From the NCBI RefSeq assembly GCF_042678045.1, contig NZ_JBHUDI010000004.1:186001-250000 (forward strand): a DNA stretch of 64,000 nucleotides, given 5' to 3'. The stretch's first letter is position 1. Every line of letters begins with the position of its first letter. The notes beneath the pieces are model-generated. The model saw only the letters and a program-made list of their open reading frames with translations, searched no databases and was not told where the DNA came from. Shown piece by piece: positions 24,660 to 32,218 of the stretch. The position numbers were made by a program, and so were the translations under genes. This DNA comes from Natrinema amylolyticus_A (GTDB taxonomy: Archaea; Halobacteriota; Halobacteria; Halobacteriales; Natrialbaceae).

Positions 24660-25634
24660 TCAGGCGGCGAGTTCGTCGGCCAGCACCGTCAGACTCTCGT
24701 CTTCGGCGTCGGCCGCGTCCGGAATCGCGAGCATGACCTCCTCGATGCCGACATCGGCGTAGTCCGCGAGCCGGTCGCGGACCTCCGCGGGCGTTCCCGT
24801 GGGGGCCGTCTCCAGATAGCCCGCGAGGAAGAATTCGCGGGGCTCGCTCGGCTCGTCGGGGAGGAACTCGCTTTGGAAGCGCTCGCGCTTTGCTTCGGCC
24901 GCGGCGGTCGTCTCGCCGACGAAGACGAACAGCTCGGCGGACTTGCGGATCTCGTCGTATCGGGCCTCGCTTTCGCAGTGGCCGCGGAGCACGTCGAGTT
25001 TCTCGGCGAAGCCCTCGGGCTCGAGCGTGCCGAAGTTCCAGCCGTCGGCCAGCTCGGCGGTGTATCGCAGCGTGAACTGCTCGCCACCGCCACCGATCCA
25101 GATCGGCGGGTGCGGGTCCTGGACGGGTTGGGGTTCACAGAAAGCCTCATCGAGGTCGACGTCGAGGTGCTCGCCCTCGTGACTGTAGGTGTCGGTGGTC
25201 CACAACCCCTGCAGGATCTCGACGGTTTCGGCAAGTCGGCGGAGCCGTTCGGCCGGTGGCTCGCGGAACTCGTAGCCAAAGCGGTCGTACTCGGCTTCGT
25301 ACCAGCCCCCGCCCAAGCCGAGGTCGAGTCGGCCGTCGCTGATGTGATCGACCGTCGCCGCCATCTTCGCGAGCAGGGCCGGATGGCGGTAGGACTGGCT
25401 CGTCACGAGGGTGCCCAGCCGAATCCGGTCGGTCGCTTCGGCGACGGCACTCAGAGTCGTCCAGCACTCCTGGGTCGCCCGCCGCGGGTCGCCGATCCAC
25501 GACTGGAAGTGATCCTCGAGCCAGACCGCGTCGTAGCCGAGCCGCTCGGCCTCGAGTGCCGTGTCTCGAACTGTCCCGATATCGGTTCCGTACTGCGGGA
25601 GGATGATGCCGACGTCGAGATCGGTCGCGCTCAT
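24660..25634 (-). CDS. F420-dependent (LLM class) oxidoreductase
   Basis: The 324-residue protein is a TIM-barrel luciferase-like monooxygenase of the deazaflavin F420 branch. It shows DVGIILPQYGTDI, YDAVWLEDHF, IRLGTLVTSQSYRHPALLAKM (cofactor-binding loop), HISDGRLDLGLGGGWYEAE and the PPIWIGGGGEQFTLRY signature. The substrate is unknown. Its start overlaps the stop of the ThiD-ThiN gene by four bases (ATGA), which makes them one operon and hints at, but does not prove, a link with thiamine or pyrimidine chemistry. Confidence 0.9.
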   Translation of the reverse strand: MSATDLDVGIILPQYGTDIGTVRDTALEAERLGYDAVWLEDHFQSWIGDPRRATQECWTTLSAVAEATDRIRLGTLVTSQSYRHPALLAKMAATVDHISDGRLDLGLGGGWYEAEYDRFGYEFREPPAERLRRLAETVEILQGLWTTDTYSHEGEHLDVDLDEAFCEPQPVQDPHPPIWIGGGGEQFTLRYTAELADGWNFGTLEPEGFAEKLDVLRGHCESEARYDEIRKSAELFVFVGETTAAAEAKRERFQSEFLPDEPSEPREFFLAGYLETAPTGTPAEVRDRLADYADVGIEEVMLAIPDAADAEDESLTVLADELAA

Positions 25635-26992
25635 TCGGAGACCTCCCGGTCGAGCGCCAGCGTTCGCTCGGCCAGCGTCTCGGGATCCGTGGCGACGACC
25701 TTCACGATCGCCTCCTTGCCGACCTCACCGCGATCGACGACGGCAGCGGGCGGCTCGTCGCGGTCCCCGAAGGCCTGTTGGGCACCCCAGCCCATCGTGC
25801 TGTCCTCGATCTCCGCGACTTCCTCGGGTTGCTGGCCCCGGTCGTACTCGGCGATCGGCCAGTCGAGCGTCTCGAGAGCCGCCTCGACGTCCGCGTCGAA
25901 CCGGCAGTTGACCGCAAAGCGTAGGTCCGGGAAGAATTCCCGCGCCGACAGCAGGAAGCGAGCGACGTGACTCGAGGCGCCGAACCGAACGCCGCGGTTG
26001 GGGTGAACCCCCGAGAGAGTACGGGTGATCCGCCCCTCGACGGCGGCCGTCTCGGCGACGGAGTCGGCATACGGCGTCGCGCCGACGACGTTCATCCCGA
26101 CTTCGGGAACCAGCGCCGACACGTCGGCGTCGACGAACCGGTCGACGACTGCCTGGACCATCTCGGCGGTGGGCTCTCGGGCCGCTTCGTTCCGCAGCGG
26201 AGCCATGTGGTTGACCGCGCCGTGGCCCTTGCCCACGTCGTAGTAGTAGCGTACCGCGCGCGCGAGAACGTCGGTCGCACCTCCCACGGCGGGCTCGAGG
26301 GCCTCGCCCTTTGCGAGGCGGGCCGCGATCGCCGCGGCGAGCGTACAGCCGGAGCCGTGAGTGGCGTCCGTGCCGACGCGCGGGTGTTCGAACGTCCGGA
26401 CGGTGTCCTCGGTAACGAGCGTATCCCGCACCCGCTCGCCGGGGACGTGGCCGCCTTTGATCAGGACCGCGTCGACGCCGGTCTCGAGGATCGCTTCGCC
26501 GGCCTCGCGGGCGGTCTCTTCGTCGGTGACGGCGATGTCGGTCAGGACCTCGGCCTCGTCGGCGTTGGGCGTCGCGACGGTCGCCTCGCCGAGCAGGTCC
26601 TCGTAGGCGCGCTCGGCTTCGGGCTCGAGCAAGCGGTCGCCGGAGGTCGCGACCATCACTGGGTCGACCACCAGCGGGAAGTCGAATCCCTGTGCGTGGT
26701 CGGCGACGGTCTCGATGACCTCGGTCGTCGCGAGCATCCCCGTCTTCGCCGCGCCGACCGCGAAGTCGTCGGTGACGGCTGCGAGTTGTGCGTCGACTTC
26801 CGCGACCGGCAGGACGTGCGAGGACTCGACGCCACGGGTGTTCTGGGCCGTGACGGCGGTGATCGCCGACGTCCCGAAGACGCCGTGGGCGGCCATCGTC
26901 GCGAGGTCGGCCTGGATGCCCGCGCCGCCACCGGAGTCGCTGCCGGCGATCGTCAGCGCGACCGGTCGGCTCTCGGGTGCTGGTGTTCGCAT
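25631..26992 (-). CDS. thiDN: HMP/HMP-P kinase fused to thiamine-phosphate synthase (ThiD-ThiN)
   Basis: This 453-residue bifunctional enzyme makes thiamine phosphate. Residues 1-265 are the ribokinase-fold ThiD, with TIAGSDSGGGAGIQADLATM, VVDPVMVATSGDRLL and GTDATHGSGCTLAAAIAA (the anion hole and catalytic region). Residues about 275-450 are ThiN, the archaeal thiamine-phosphate synthase unrelated to ThiE, with VSALVPEVGMNVVGATPYA and VRFGASSHVARFLLSA. ThiD phosphorylates the pyrimidine twice and ThiN joins it to the thiazole phosphate. A TATA-like ttagtac (27014-27021) lies 26 bases upstream. It is first in an operon with an F420-type oxidoreductase. Confidence 0.94.
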   Translation of the reverse strand: MRTPAPESRPVALTIAGSDSGGGAGIQADLATMAAHGVFGTSAITAVTAQNTRGVESSHVLPVAEVDAQLAAVTDDFAVGAAKTGMLATTEVIETVADHAQGFDFPLVVDPVMVATSGDRLLEPEAERAYEDLLGEATVATPNADEAEVLTDIAVTDEETAREAGEAILETGVDAVLIKGGHVPGERVRDTLVTEDTVRTFEHPRVGTDATHGSGCTLAAAIAARLAKGEALEPAVGGATDVLARAVRYYYDVGKGHGAVNHMAPLRNEAAREPTAEMVQAVVDRFVDADVSALVPEVGMNVVGATPYADSVAETAAVEGRITRTLSGVHPNRGVRFGASSHVARFLLSAREFFPDLRFAVNCRFDADVEAALETLDWPIAEYDRGQQPEEVAEIEDSTMGWGAQQAFGDRDEPPAAVVDRGEVGKEAIVKVVATDPETLAERTLALDREVSE

Positions 26993-27013
26993 ACGATATC
27001 GTATTCTGCGGTT

Positions 27014-27021
27014 GTACTAAG
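27014..27021 (-). promoter_or_regulatory. TATA box of the thiDN operon
   Basis: Minus-strand cttagtac is centred 26 bases before ATG 26992. No TPP riboswitch-like structure is possible, since no leader remains. Confidence 0.45.
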
Positions 27022-27083
27022 CGATGATGGTCCCCGTATCCACGAAAACGGAGACTTTTGGCGATCCCCGTGTACGTATCCGT

Positions 27084-27767
27084 ATGGTGCGGCGCTCGCG
27101 GTCCCGAACGCAGTCTCCGTCCTCCCGCCAGTCCAACGCCGGCGCTGGCGACCGGCCGCCCGCCCGGTCGCGGAGCCCGAGTCCGATCCTCGAGCTCCTC
27201 GTCGTCTTCGTGCTCGTCTTCGTCGTCCAGGGCGTCACGGCGCTCGCGGGCGTGATGGGCGCGCTATTCGTCCTCGCGCCGCCGCTGTCGACCAACCCGT
27301 GGACGATCGTCACGAGCGTCTACGCCCACAGCGGCTTCGGCCACCTGCTCTCGAACAGCCTCGCCCTGATCGTCTTCGGCTGGCCGGTCGCGCGGGCGAC
27401 CACCCGGCTTCGCTTTCACGTCTTCTTCGCGATCACCGGCGCGATCGCGGGCGTTTCCCAGCTCGTCCTCACGGGTGCCCTCGCGGCGCTACCGGTCGCC
27501 CCCGTCGCGCCGACGGCCGGCGTCCTCGGTGCCAGCGGTGCCGTCTTTGCCCTCCTGGGCTATCTCGTCGCGTCGAACCGGCTCTCGAGCGGCCTCGCCT
27601 CGCTCGTCGACGTCCCAGGCTGGCTCTCAGCGCTCGTGTTCGTCGGGCTCGCGATCGGGGTGACGCTTGCGACCGCCTCCCCCGGCGTCGCCCTCCTCGC
27701 TCACTTCGCCGGCTTTCTGGTCGGCGCGCTCGCCGGCCGCGCTCGCGTGCTCGCGGTCCGGCCGTGA
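27084..27767 (+). CDS. Rhomboid family intramembrane serine protease
   Basis: The 227-residue protein has a basic N-terminus of about 30 residues, then six membrane helices. The rhomboid marks are SGFGHLLSNSLALIVFG (HxxxN in helix 2), LGASGAVFALLGY (catalytic Ser in GxSG) and LLAHFAGFLVGALAG (catalytic His). It should cleave transmembrane helices in the membrane plane. The start at 27084 is favoured over the upstream ATG (27024), because gacttttgg at 27053-27061 is TATA-like and lies 27 bases before it. tRNA-Ala follows 115 bases downstream. Confidence 0.9.
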   Translation: MVRRSRSRTQSPSSRQSNAGAGDRPPARSRSPSPILELLVVFVLVFVVQGVTALAGVMGALFVLAPPLSTNPWTIVTSVYAHSGFGHLLSNSLALIVFGWPVARATTRLRFHVFFAITGAIAGVSQLVLTGALAALPVAPVAPTAGVLGASGAVFALLGYLVASNRLSSGLASLVDVPGWLSALVFVGLAIGVTLATASPGVALLAHFAGFLVGALAGRARVLAVRP

Positions 27768-27882
27768 TCGGTGGTAGCTCGCTCCGAGTGGGTGATCGGC
27801 TCGGGCCTCGCCCATGAGTCGGTGTCCCGATCCGGCGTCGAAACACAAGCCTCAAATAGAAACCGCCGGTAGGAACGTGCGA

Positions 27883-27954
27883 GGGCTCGTAGATCAGTGG
27901 CAGATCGCTTCCTTCGCAAGGAAGAGGCCCCGGGTTCAAATCCCGGCGAGTCCA
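27883..27954 (+). tRNA. tRNA-Ala (CGC anticodon)
   Basis: The 72-nt sequence folds into a full cloverleaf. The acceptor stem GGGCTCG pairs with CGAGTCC and keeps the G3-U70 wobble pair that marks alanine tRNAs. The anticodon arm CTTCC-TTCGCAA-GGAAG exposes CGC, reading GCG. The T arm is CCCGG-GTTCAAA-TCCCGG-like. The CCA end is not encoded. Copies of its 3' end recur just downstream (see 27989). Confidence 0.95.
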
Positions 27955-27988
27955 TTTCCTTCCGCTCACTTCGTTCGCTCCAGTCAAT

Positions 27989-28041
27989 GGACTCGCCGTA
28001 GTCACACTCGCTTCGCTCGCGTGACTCCCGGCGAGTCCTTT
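27989..28041 (+). terminator. Hairpin built from tRNA 3'-end copies, followed by T-run
   Basis: GGACTCGCCG (27989-27998) pairs perfectly with CGGCGAGTCC (28029-28038), and an inner pair AGTCAC/GTGACT extends the stem around a loop rich in cgcttcgctcg. Four T follow at 28039-28042. It may end the tRNA transcript, or be an integration scar. Confidence 0.5.
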
Positions 28042-28315
28042 TGTATCGTCTGAAGTGTCTCGATCGACGCTCGAGTAGCGATTCCGTCCGTTCTCTCAGC
28101 TTGTTCCGTTTTGATCGTCCGCGGCTCGAGGGTGGGGTCGGCACCGCGATCGCACCGCAACGCCTGCGGGGTCGGGTCGCGCTGCGCGCGAACGCCCCCT
28201 TGGCGGGTGTCGCCAAGGCGACAGCGCCAAAAAATTACAGCGCCCTACCCTCACCTTCGCACGCGGATCTCCAATTGATCCATGCGAAACAGGGGTATAG
28301 AATGTCTCTCCAGTG

Positions 28316-28324
28316 CATTTATTA
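28316..28324 (+). promoter_or_regulatory. TATA box of the AT-rich membrane protein gene
   Basis: The motif catttatta is centred 27 bases before ATG 28347 but only six before ATG 28326, which favours the internal start. Confidence 0.55.
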
Positions 28325-28346
28325 GATGCCAATCAAATACTATAAC

Positions 28347-28883
28347 ATGGCTGACTCTTCTGTATCACGTCAGAAAATGGAGGAGATTTTGGAAAATTCT
28401 GATAATGAGGATATCGAATTTTGGGAACAATTACTGGAAGAAGGTAAAATAACCTTTCAAAATAGCATTGAGGAAGTACAGAAAATAAGAGACAGATCTA
28501 TAGAGTTCATGAAGATAATACTTCTGTTAGGTTCATTTTATGTAGCTGTCCTCCAGTTCGGATTTGAGGGTACACAGCCGATCTCGAATAATTATCTTCT
28601 GTACATTCCGTTCATTCCGCTATTTATTTCAACCATACCATTCTTCCATACATACATTATACCTAATTCCCATACGATCGGTACTAATACTAAAAATGCT
28701 CACATTTCAATATCAGAAGGGTATAATAAACTAGAGTACACTAAGATCATGTCTGCAGTATATTTCTACTGGGGAGACGATAACATGGATATAGTATCCA
28801 AATCAATTAAGATTCAACTCTTTGGTGTCGGTTGTATCTTCTCTTCGCTTGGCGCAGTAGCCGGCATCATTCTTCGTCTTTAG
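28347..28883 (+). CDS. AT-rich orphan membrane protein of unknown function
   Basis: The product of 178 residues has a charged helical N-terminal region (about 1-55, EEILENSDNEDIEFWEQLLEE then VQKIRDRSIEF). Two membrane helices follow as a hairpin (IILLLGSFYVAVLQFGF and YLLYIPFIPLFISTIPFF), then a hydrophilic region of about 65 residues, then a last helix (LFGVGCIFSSLGAVAGIIL). Base composition and codon use (ATA, AAT, TTA, AGA codons) are wholly unlike the neighbours, so it was acquired recently. I do not recognise a family; the layout resembles 2TM/SLATT-like effector proteins of defence systems, but no partner gene is present. The start follows the TATA spacing. Confidence 0.7.
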   Translation: MADSSVSRQKMEEILENSDNEDIEFWEQLLEEGKITFQNSIEEVQKIRDRSIEFMKIILLLGSFYVAVLQFGFEGTQPISNNYLLYIPFIPLFISTIPFFHTYIIPNSHTIGTNTKNAHISISEGYNKLEYTKIMSAVYFYWGDDNMDIVSKSIKIQLFGVGCIFSSLGAVAGIILRL

Positions 28884-29096
28884 ATGCTCCATCCGTTCCC
28901 CCCTAGGGTTGTACGTCGACAGAATCAGTTTCCCGAATATGCACACGAGATCAGAAACGTCGTGTGCATATTTCGAGTCGATCACTCCCTCAAGCCGGGA
29001 TTCATCTACGATGGACCGATAGATCACTCCTATTTGGCCGATATGGACCGTTGAGTGAGCTGAAAAAACCAGGATTTCGAGGTCGTGTGTACGAGT

Positions 29097-29291
29097 ATGC
29101 GAATCTGGATTGACGGGGACTATGCATACTGACGAGACGCAATTGAACGCGCAGTTGACTTCTACGACTGCAACAAAACAAAAGCAGTCGTGAGTGCCTG
29201 CGGCGATGTTCCGACGTTCGTCCAGGCTGCCGCCAGGTCCTCGAGCCCACTTCCCCCACACTCGAGCACCACCGCATGCGGTGAGCAGTGA
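29097..29291 (+). pseudogene. Decayed small haloarchaeal protein gene with in-frame TGA
   Basis: Starting at ATG 29097 the frame reads MRIWIDGDYAY, then TGA (29130-29132), then RDAIERAVDFYDCNKTKAVV, SACGDVPTFVQAA and a degenerate Ser/Pro-rich tail to TGA 29289. The pieces either side of the TGA fit together as one protein if the TGA was once TGG (Trp). This resembles small haloarchaeal proteins (DUF7692-like, from memory) often found beside mobile elements. It fits the scar-like nature of the region. Confidence 0.5.
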
Positions 29292-29816
29292 GTTCGACTC
29301 GAGATCGCTATCGCTCCCGTCTGACTCGCGTCGGTCGAGAAACGCCGGCCAGAGGCCAGCGTCGGAGCCCCATCCGGTAGGTGGTGGTGTGTCAATCGGA
29401 TCAGTGAGATCGGGTGCCGATGTGGCCAGTGGCATCACGTCGGGGCGATCCCAGGGGCAACGGCGAGGGTCCGTCTGTCTCGAAGCCGGACGGATTCTGT
29501 CGGATCGAATCGTCTCCCCGCCATTTGGGGGGTTTGAATCGTGCCGAAATAACTTTGTTGGTTATGTGATACTTACCGAAACAACCATTAGTGATATCCG
29601 AAAACAATAGAACGCCTCCGGCTATCCCCCCATCCCCTCAACCCCCCATCCGGAGGCAGCTTCCCCATCCCCTTTCGATAACGGAGACAGCCGATCGACG
29701 GCTGTGTCTGCTGGGTTTCGCGATGATCGCCACCACCGTGCCCTCGACGGAACGCCCTCTCGGCGGTCCGATTTGCGACGCGAAACTCCTACTCGGCCGT
29801 TCGTTCCGGCCACTAG

Positions 29817-29824
29817 TCTATTTA
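29817..29824 (+). promoter_or_regulatory. TATA box of the cupin gene
   Basis: The motif tctattta is centred 28 bases before ATG 29849, supporting that start over the long upstream frame. Confidence 0.5.
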
Positions 29825-29848
29825 CCCCCACCGTGTGACTGCGTCACT

Positions 29849-30316
29849 ATGGAGCAGGTGAGCCTCTCCGACGTCGACCGATGGATGAGCCCGGCACGAA
29901 ACAAACGGTCGCTCTCGAACGCACTCGGAACCGAACACCTCGCGATGAACCACTACATTCTCGAGCCCGGCGAGAGCTTCGGCTTCGGCTATCACCGCCA
30001 CGCCGAGCAGGAAGAGATCTTCTACGTGCTCGAGGGGACGGCGACGTTCGAGACGGAGGAAGGTGACGTGACCGTCAGCGCGGAGGAAGCGATCCGCTTT
30101 GCGCCCGGCGAATGGCAGCTCGGCCGCAACGAGACCGACGACCGGGTCGTGGCGCTCGCCCTCGGTGCACCGTCCGAGACCGGCGAGACGGAGATCCGTC
30201 GGACGTGTCCCAACTGTGGCGAGCGCCAGCCGGTCCGTATCGAGCCGACCGACGACCGCAACGCGCTCGTCGCCATCTGTGAGGAATGCGGTGCGGAAAC
30301 AGTGCGTCACACCTGA
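29849..30316 (+). CDS. Cupin protein with C-terminal zinc ribbon
   Basis: The 155-residue product begins with a cupin barrel: motif 1 GFGYHRHAEQEEIFYVLEG holds the metal-binding His-x-His and Glu, and motif 2 is IRFAPGEWQLGRN. From about residue 112 a second small domain follows, RTCPNCGERQPVRI and AICEECGAET, a four-Cys zinc ribbon. The pairing suggests a sensor or sugar-binding protein that contacts a partner; no enzyme function can be read. The stop TGA (30314-30316) is followed at once by tactgtcgg, giving TGATACTGTCGG, like the ends of the family 2 repeats. Confidence 0.85.
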   Translation: MEQVSLSDVDRWMSPARNKRSLSNALGTEHLAMNHYILEPGESFGFGYHRHAEQEEIFYVLEGTATFETEEGDVTVSAEEAIRFAPGEWQLGRNETDDRVVALALGAPSETGETEIRRTCPNCGERQPVRIEPTDDRNALVAICEECGAETVRHT

Positions 30317-30332
30317 TACTGTCGGCCAACAG
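30314..30332. repeat. Family 2 repeat arm at the end of the cupin gene
   Basis: TGATACTGTCGGCCAACAG matches the arm TGATACTGCCGGACAGAAC at mutS in most positions. Its TGA is the cupin stop. No clear opposite arm is seen before the next repeat at 30409. Confidence 0.45.
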
Positions 30333-30408
30333 TCCGTGAGGGCGCGGTCGTGTTTCGACGTCCTTCGCCGCCTGCGACGGCGTCTCGCGTGCGATCGCTG
30401 TGTGATAC

Positions 30409-30493
30409 TGATACGGACTGCTGTCAGTCATGACCGGCGGGTCCGCGACCCGTCCTGGGGTGCGCCGGGACACAGTGAGAGGAGACCGGATCA
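30409..30493. repeat. 85-bp palindromic intergenic repeat, copy 2
   Basis: It starts TGATACGGACTGCTGTCA and ends ggagaccggatca, whose reverse is TGATCCGGTCTCC. The minus-strand core TGTCCCGGCGCACCC...GGACGGGTCGCGG is nearly the same as in the copy at 39307. The last three bases are the stop codon of the minus-strand zinc-finger gene. Confidence 0.85.
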
Positions 30494-30688
30494 GTGAAAG
30501 TCCTCCTCGGCGTCATCGAAGACGTCGTCCTCCTCGATCACGCGAAGTGATGGATTCTCGCACGAACAGATATTGTGCGGACTGATCGGTTGGATGGTTC
30601 CGTCCTCGGTGATCCGGACCGTAAGCAGTTCGCCACAGTTGCTGCAGACACCGGGGGCTTTCTCTTTGCGTTCGTCAGACGGTGTCAT
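30491..30688 (-). CDS. Small zinc-finger protein
   Basis: The 65-residue protein has one Cys pair, PGVCSNCGELLTVRITEDG, and a second, NICSCENPSLRV, which together could hold one zinc ion. A very acidic tail (EEDDVFDDAEEDFH) follows. It belongs to the numerous tiny haloarchaeal zinc-finger proteins whose partners are mostly unknown. The start at 30688 is preferred because the longer frame upstream lacks protein character. Its TGA stop is formed by the end of the 85-bp repeat. Confidence 0.72.
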   Translation of the reverse strand: MTPSDERKEKAPGVCSNCGELLTVRITEDGTIQPISPHNICSCENPSLRVIEEDDVFDDAEEDFH

Positions 30689-30968
30689 CGAACTCAACCA
30701 ATTCGTGGTATGATAACAATGCCCTTCAGATAAAAAGTACCCAGGGGTCGGAACCGGTCGCCGATCGATACCCGGCGGAGCTGATTGCGTTGGGAGTTGA
30801 GTCGCGCATCGCGACAAACCAGTGGATCGGATCAGGGCGACTCGAGTCGTCGCCCCCTTCGAGGTGTCCAGTCGCTTTCAGTACGCGAGAGTATCGCAAG
30901 AGGACGGTATTCTACTCCAGTGAGAGCACCCCTGCGTGTTTATCCCGGTCCTCGATGTGTCGACGCAC

Positions 30969-31247
30969 ATGGGTGAACTCGAGACCGAGGAACAACGATC
31001 CCGATCGGAGGTCGCCGATTATTTCCACGAACTGGCCGACCAACTCGACGCTGACGGCGACGTGACTCTCGAGCTCGGTGGCACAACCGTCGCGATGAAC
31101 CCGGCGGAGCCGATCACGTTCAAACTGGAAAGCGAGTCGGACTGGTCCGAGGGGGAGACGGAGGCAAAGCAGAGTATCGAATTCGAACTCGTCTGGTGGC
31201 GTGAGGCCCACACTGCCGACGAGGGCACGCTGGATATCCGCGAGTGA
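30969..31247 (+). CDS. Amphi-Trp domain protein
   Basis: The 92-residue product fits the amphi-Trp domain family: an N-terminal helix region SRSEVADYFHELADQLDADG, followed by alternating strands VTLELGGTTVAMNPAEPITFK and IEFELVWWRE, where the closing strand carries the paired Trp. Function is unknown. The ATG at 30969 is chosen over 30936 because the family begins close to this point. It lies 15 bases before a USP gene on the same strand and probably shares its message. Confidence 0.8.
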   Translation: MGELETEEQRSRSEVADYFHELADQLDADGDVTLELGGTTVAMNPAEPITFKLESESDWSEGETEAKQSIEFELVWWREAHTADEGTLDIRE

Positions 31248-31262
31248 CACCCGGCACCACCA

Positions 31263-32144
31263 ATGTACACCCAGATCCTCTTTCCGACTGATGGCAGCGA
31301 AGGGTCGGCGGCCGCGTTCGACCACGTCCTCGAGATCGCCGACGCCCACGGGGCGACAGTCCACGTCCTCAACGTGGCGGATACGACGAAAGACAGCGTG
31401 CTCCGCCGGCAAGGCGAGACCGTCGACACCCTCGTCCAGGAGGGCGAGACGATCGTCAGCGATGCCGAAGACCGCGCCCAGCAGCGGGGAATCGAGACGG
31501 TCGCCGAAGTCCGTCAGGGCGTGCCCGCCAACACGATCGTCGACTACGCAGCGTCACACGACGTCGATCTCGTCGTCATGCCAACCCACGGACGGCAGGG
31601 CCTCGAGCGAGTACTGCTCGGGAGTACGACCGAGCGCGTTATCAGGCAGGCCGAGACACCCACATTGACGATCCGGCCAGATACCGACGCGATCGACTAC
31701 CCCTACCGGAGTGTGCTGGTCCCGACCGACGGCAGCGAGAGTGCCCGGGACGCACTCACGATCGGGGTCGACGTCGCGACCACCGAGGGGGCCGCGTTGC
31801 ATCTCCTGTCGGTCGTCACGACTGCAACGCTCGGCGTCGACGTCCGAAACGAGATCCAGCTGACGGCACTCGAGGAAAGCGCGACCCAGATCCTCGAGGA
31901 CGCGTCGGCATTCGCGACCGACGCTGGCGTCGAGCCGGTCGACGAGGCGATCGAGTTCGGGCCGTCGATTCCCCGGGAAATCCGGACGTACATCGACGAC
32001 CACGACATCGATCTCGTCGTCGTCGGCACCCACGGACGCACGGGCCTGGATCGGTATCTGCTCGGCAGCGTCACCGACCAGCTCGTCCGAACGTCGCCGG
32101 TTCCAGTGTTGACGGTTCGCGGGGATCGCTCCGACGCAGAGTAA
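31263..32144 (+). CDS. Universal stress protein, two full USP domains
   Basis: The 293-residue protein is a tandem UspA. Domain 1 (1-145) starts MYTQILFPTDGSEGSAAAFD and ends MPTHGRQGLERVLLGSTTERV. Domain 2 (150-293) starts SVLVPTDGSESARDA and ends VGTHGRTGLDRYLLGSVTDQLV. Both keep the G-x2-G-x9-G-(S/T) ATP-binding loop, so both should bind ATP. It follows the amphi-Trp gene with a gap of 15 bases. Confidence 0.94.
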   Translation: MYTQILFPTDGSEGSAAAFDHVLEIADAHGATVHVLNVADTTKDSVLRRQGETVDTLVQEGETIVSDAEDRAQQRGIETVAEVRQGVPANTIVDYAASHDVDLVVMPTHGRQGLERVLLGSTTERVIRQAETPTLTIRPDTDAIDYPYRSVLVPTDGSESARDALTIGVDVATTEGAALHLLSVVTTATLGVDVRNEIQLTALEESATQILEDASAFATDAGVEPVDEAIEFGPSIPREIRTYIDDHDIDLVVVGTHGRTGLDRYLLGSVTDQLVRTSPVPVLTVRGDRSDAE

Positions 32145-32218
32145 CGGTCTGCTCGCTGGCTCGCAGTGGCGCGCGAAGGGGGGAACGACTCATCCGTCGT
32201 GGCCCCGTTCCAACGAGT

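Larger units (their letters stand above)
27955..28325. other. tRNA-flanking scar without a gene
   Basis: This stretch holds a 13-bp direct copy of the tRNA 3' end (TCCCGGCGAGTCC at 28026-28038, identical to 27941-27953) and an inverted 12-bp copy (ATGGACTCGCCG at 27987-27998). It also has short repeats of cgcttcgctcg type, and from about 28220 a change to AT-rich sequence. No protein-like frame is visible. Confidence 0.6.
28884..29848. other. Long gene-poor stretch with a decayed gene
   Basis: Nearly 1 kb between the AT-rich gene and the cupin gene lacks any intact gene. The only protein-like trace is the broken small regulator at 29097-29291. The remainder includes mixed-composition sequence and C-rich runs at about 29625-29650. 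An open frame on the minus strand (28803-29438) overlaps the neighbouring gene and has no protein character. Confidence 0.55.

Noticed and set aside
25973..27817. 616-residue plus-strand frame over thiDN and the rhomboid gene
   Set aside because: It is a shadow of thiDN joined in frame to an Arg-rich alternative frame of the rhomboid gene.
28803..29438. 211-residue minus-strand open frame
   Set aside because: It overlaps the end of the AT-rich gene, crosses a broken regulator on the other strand and has no protein-like segments or recognised family.
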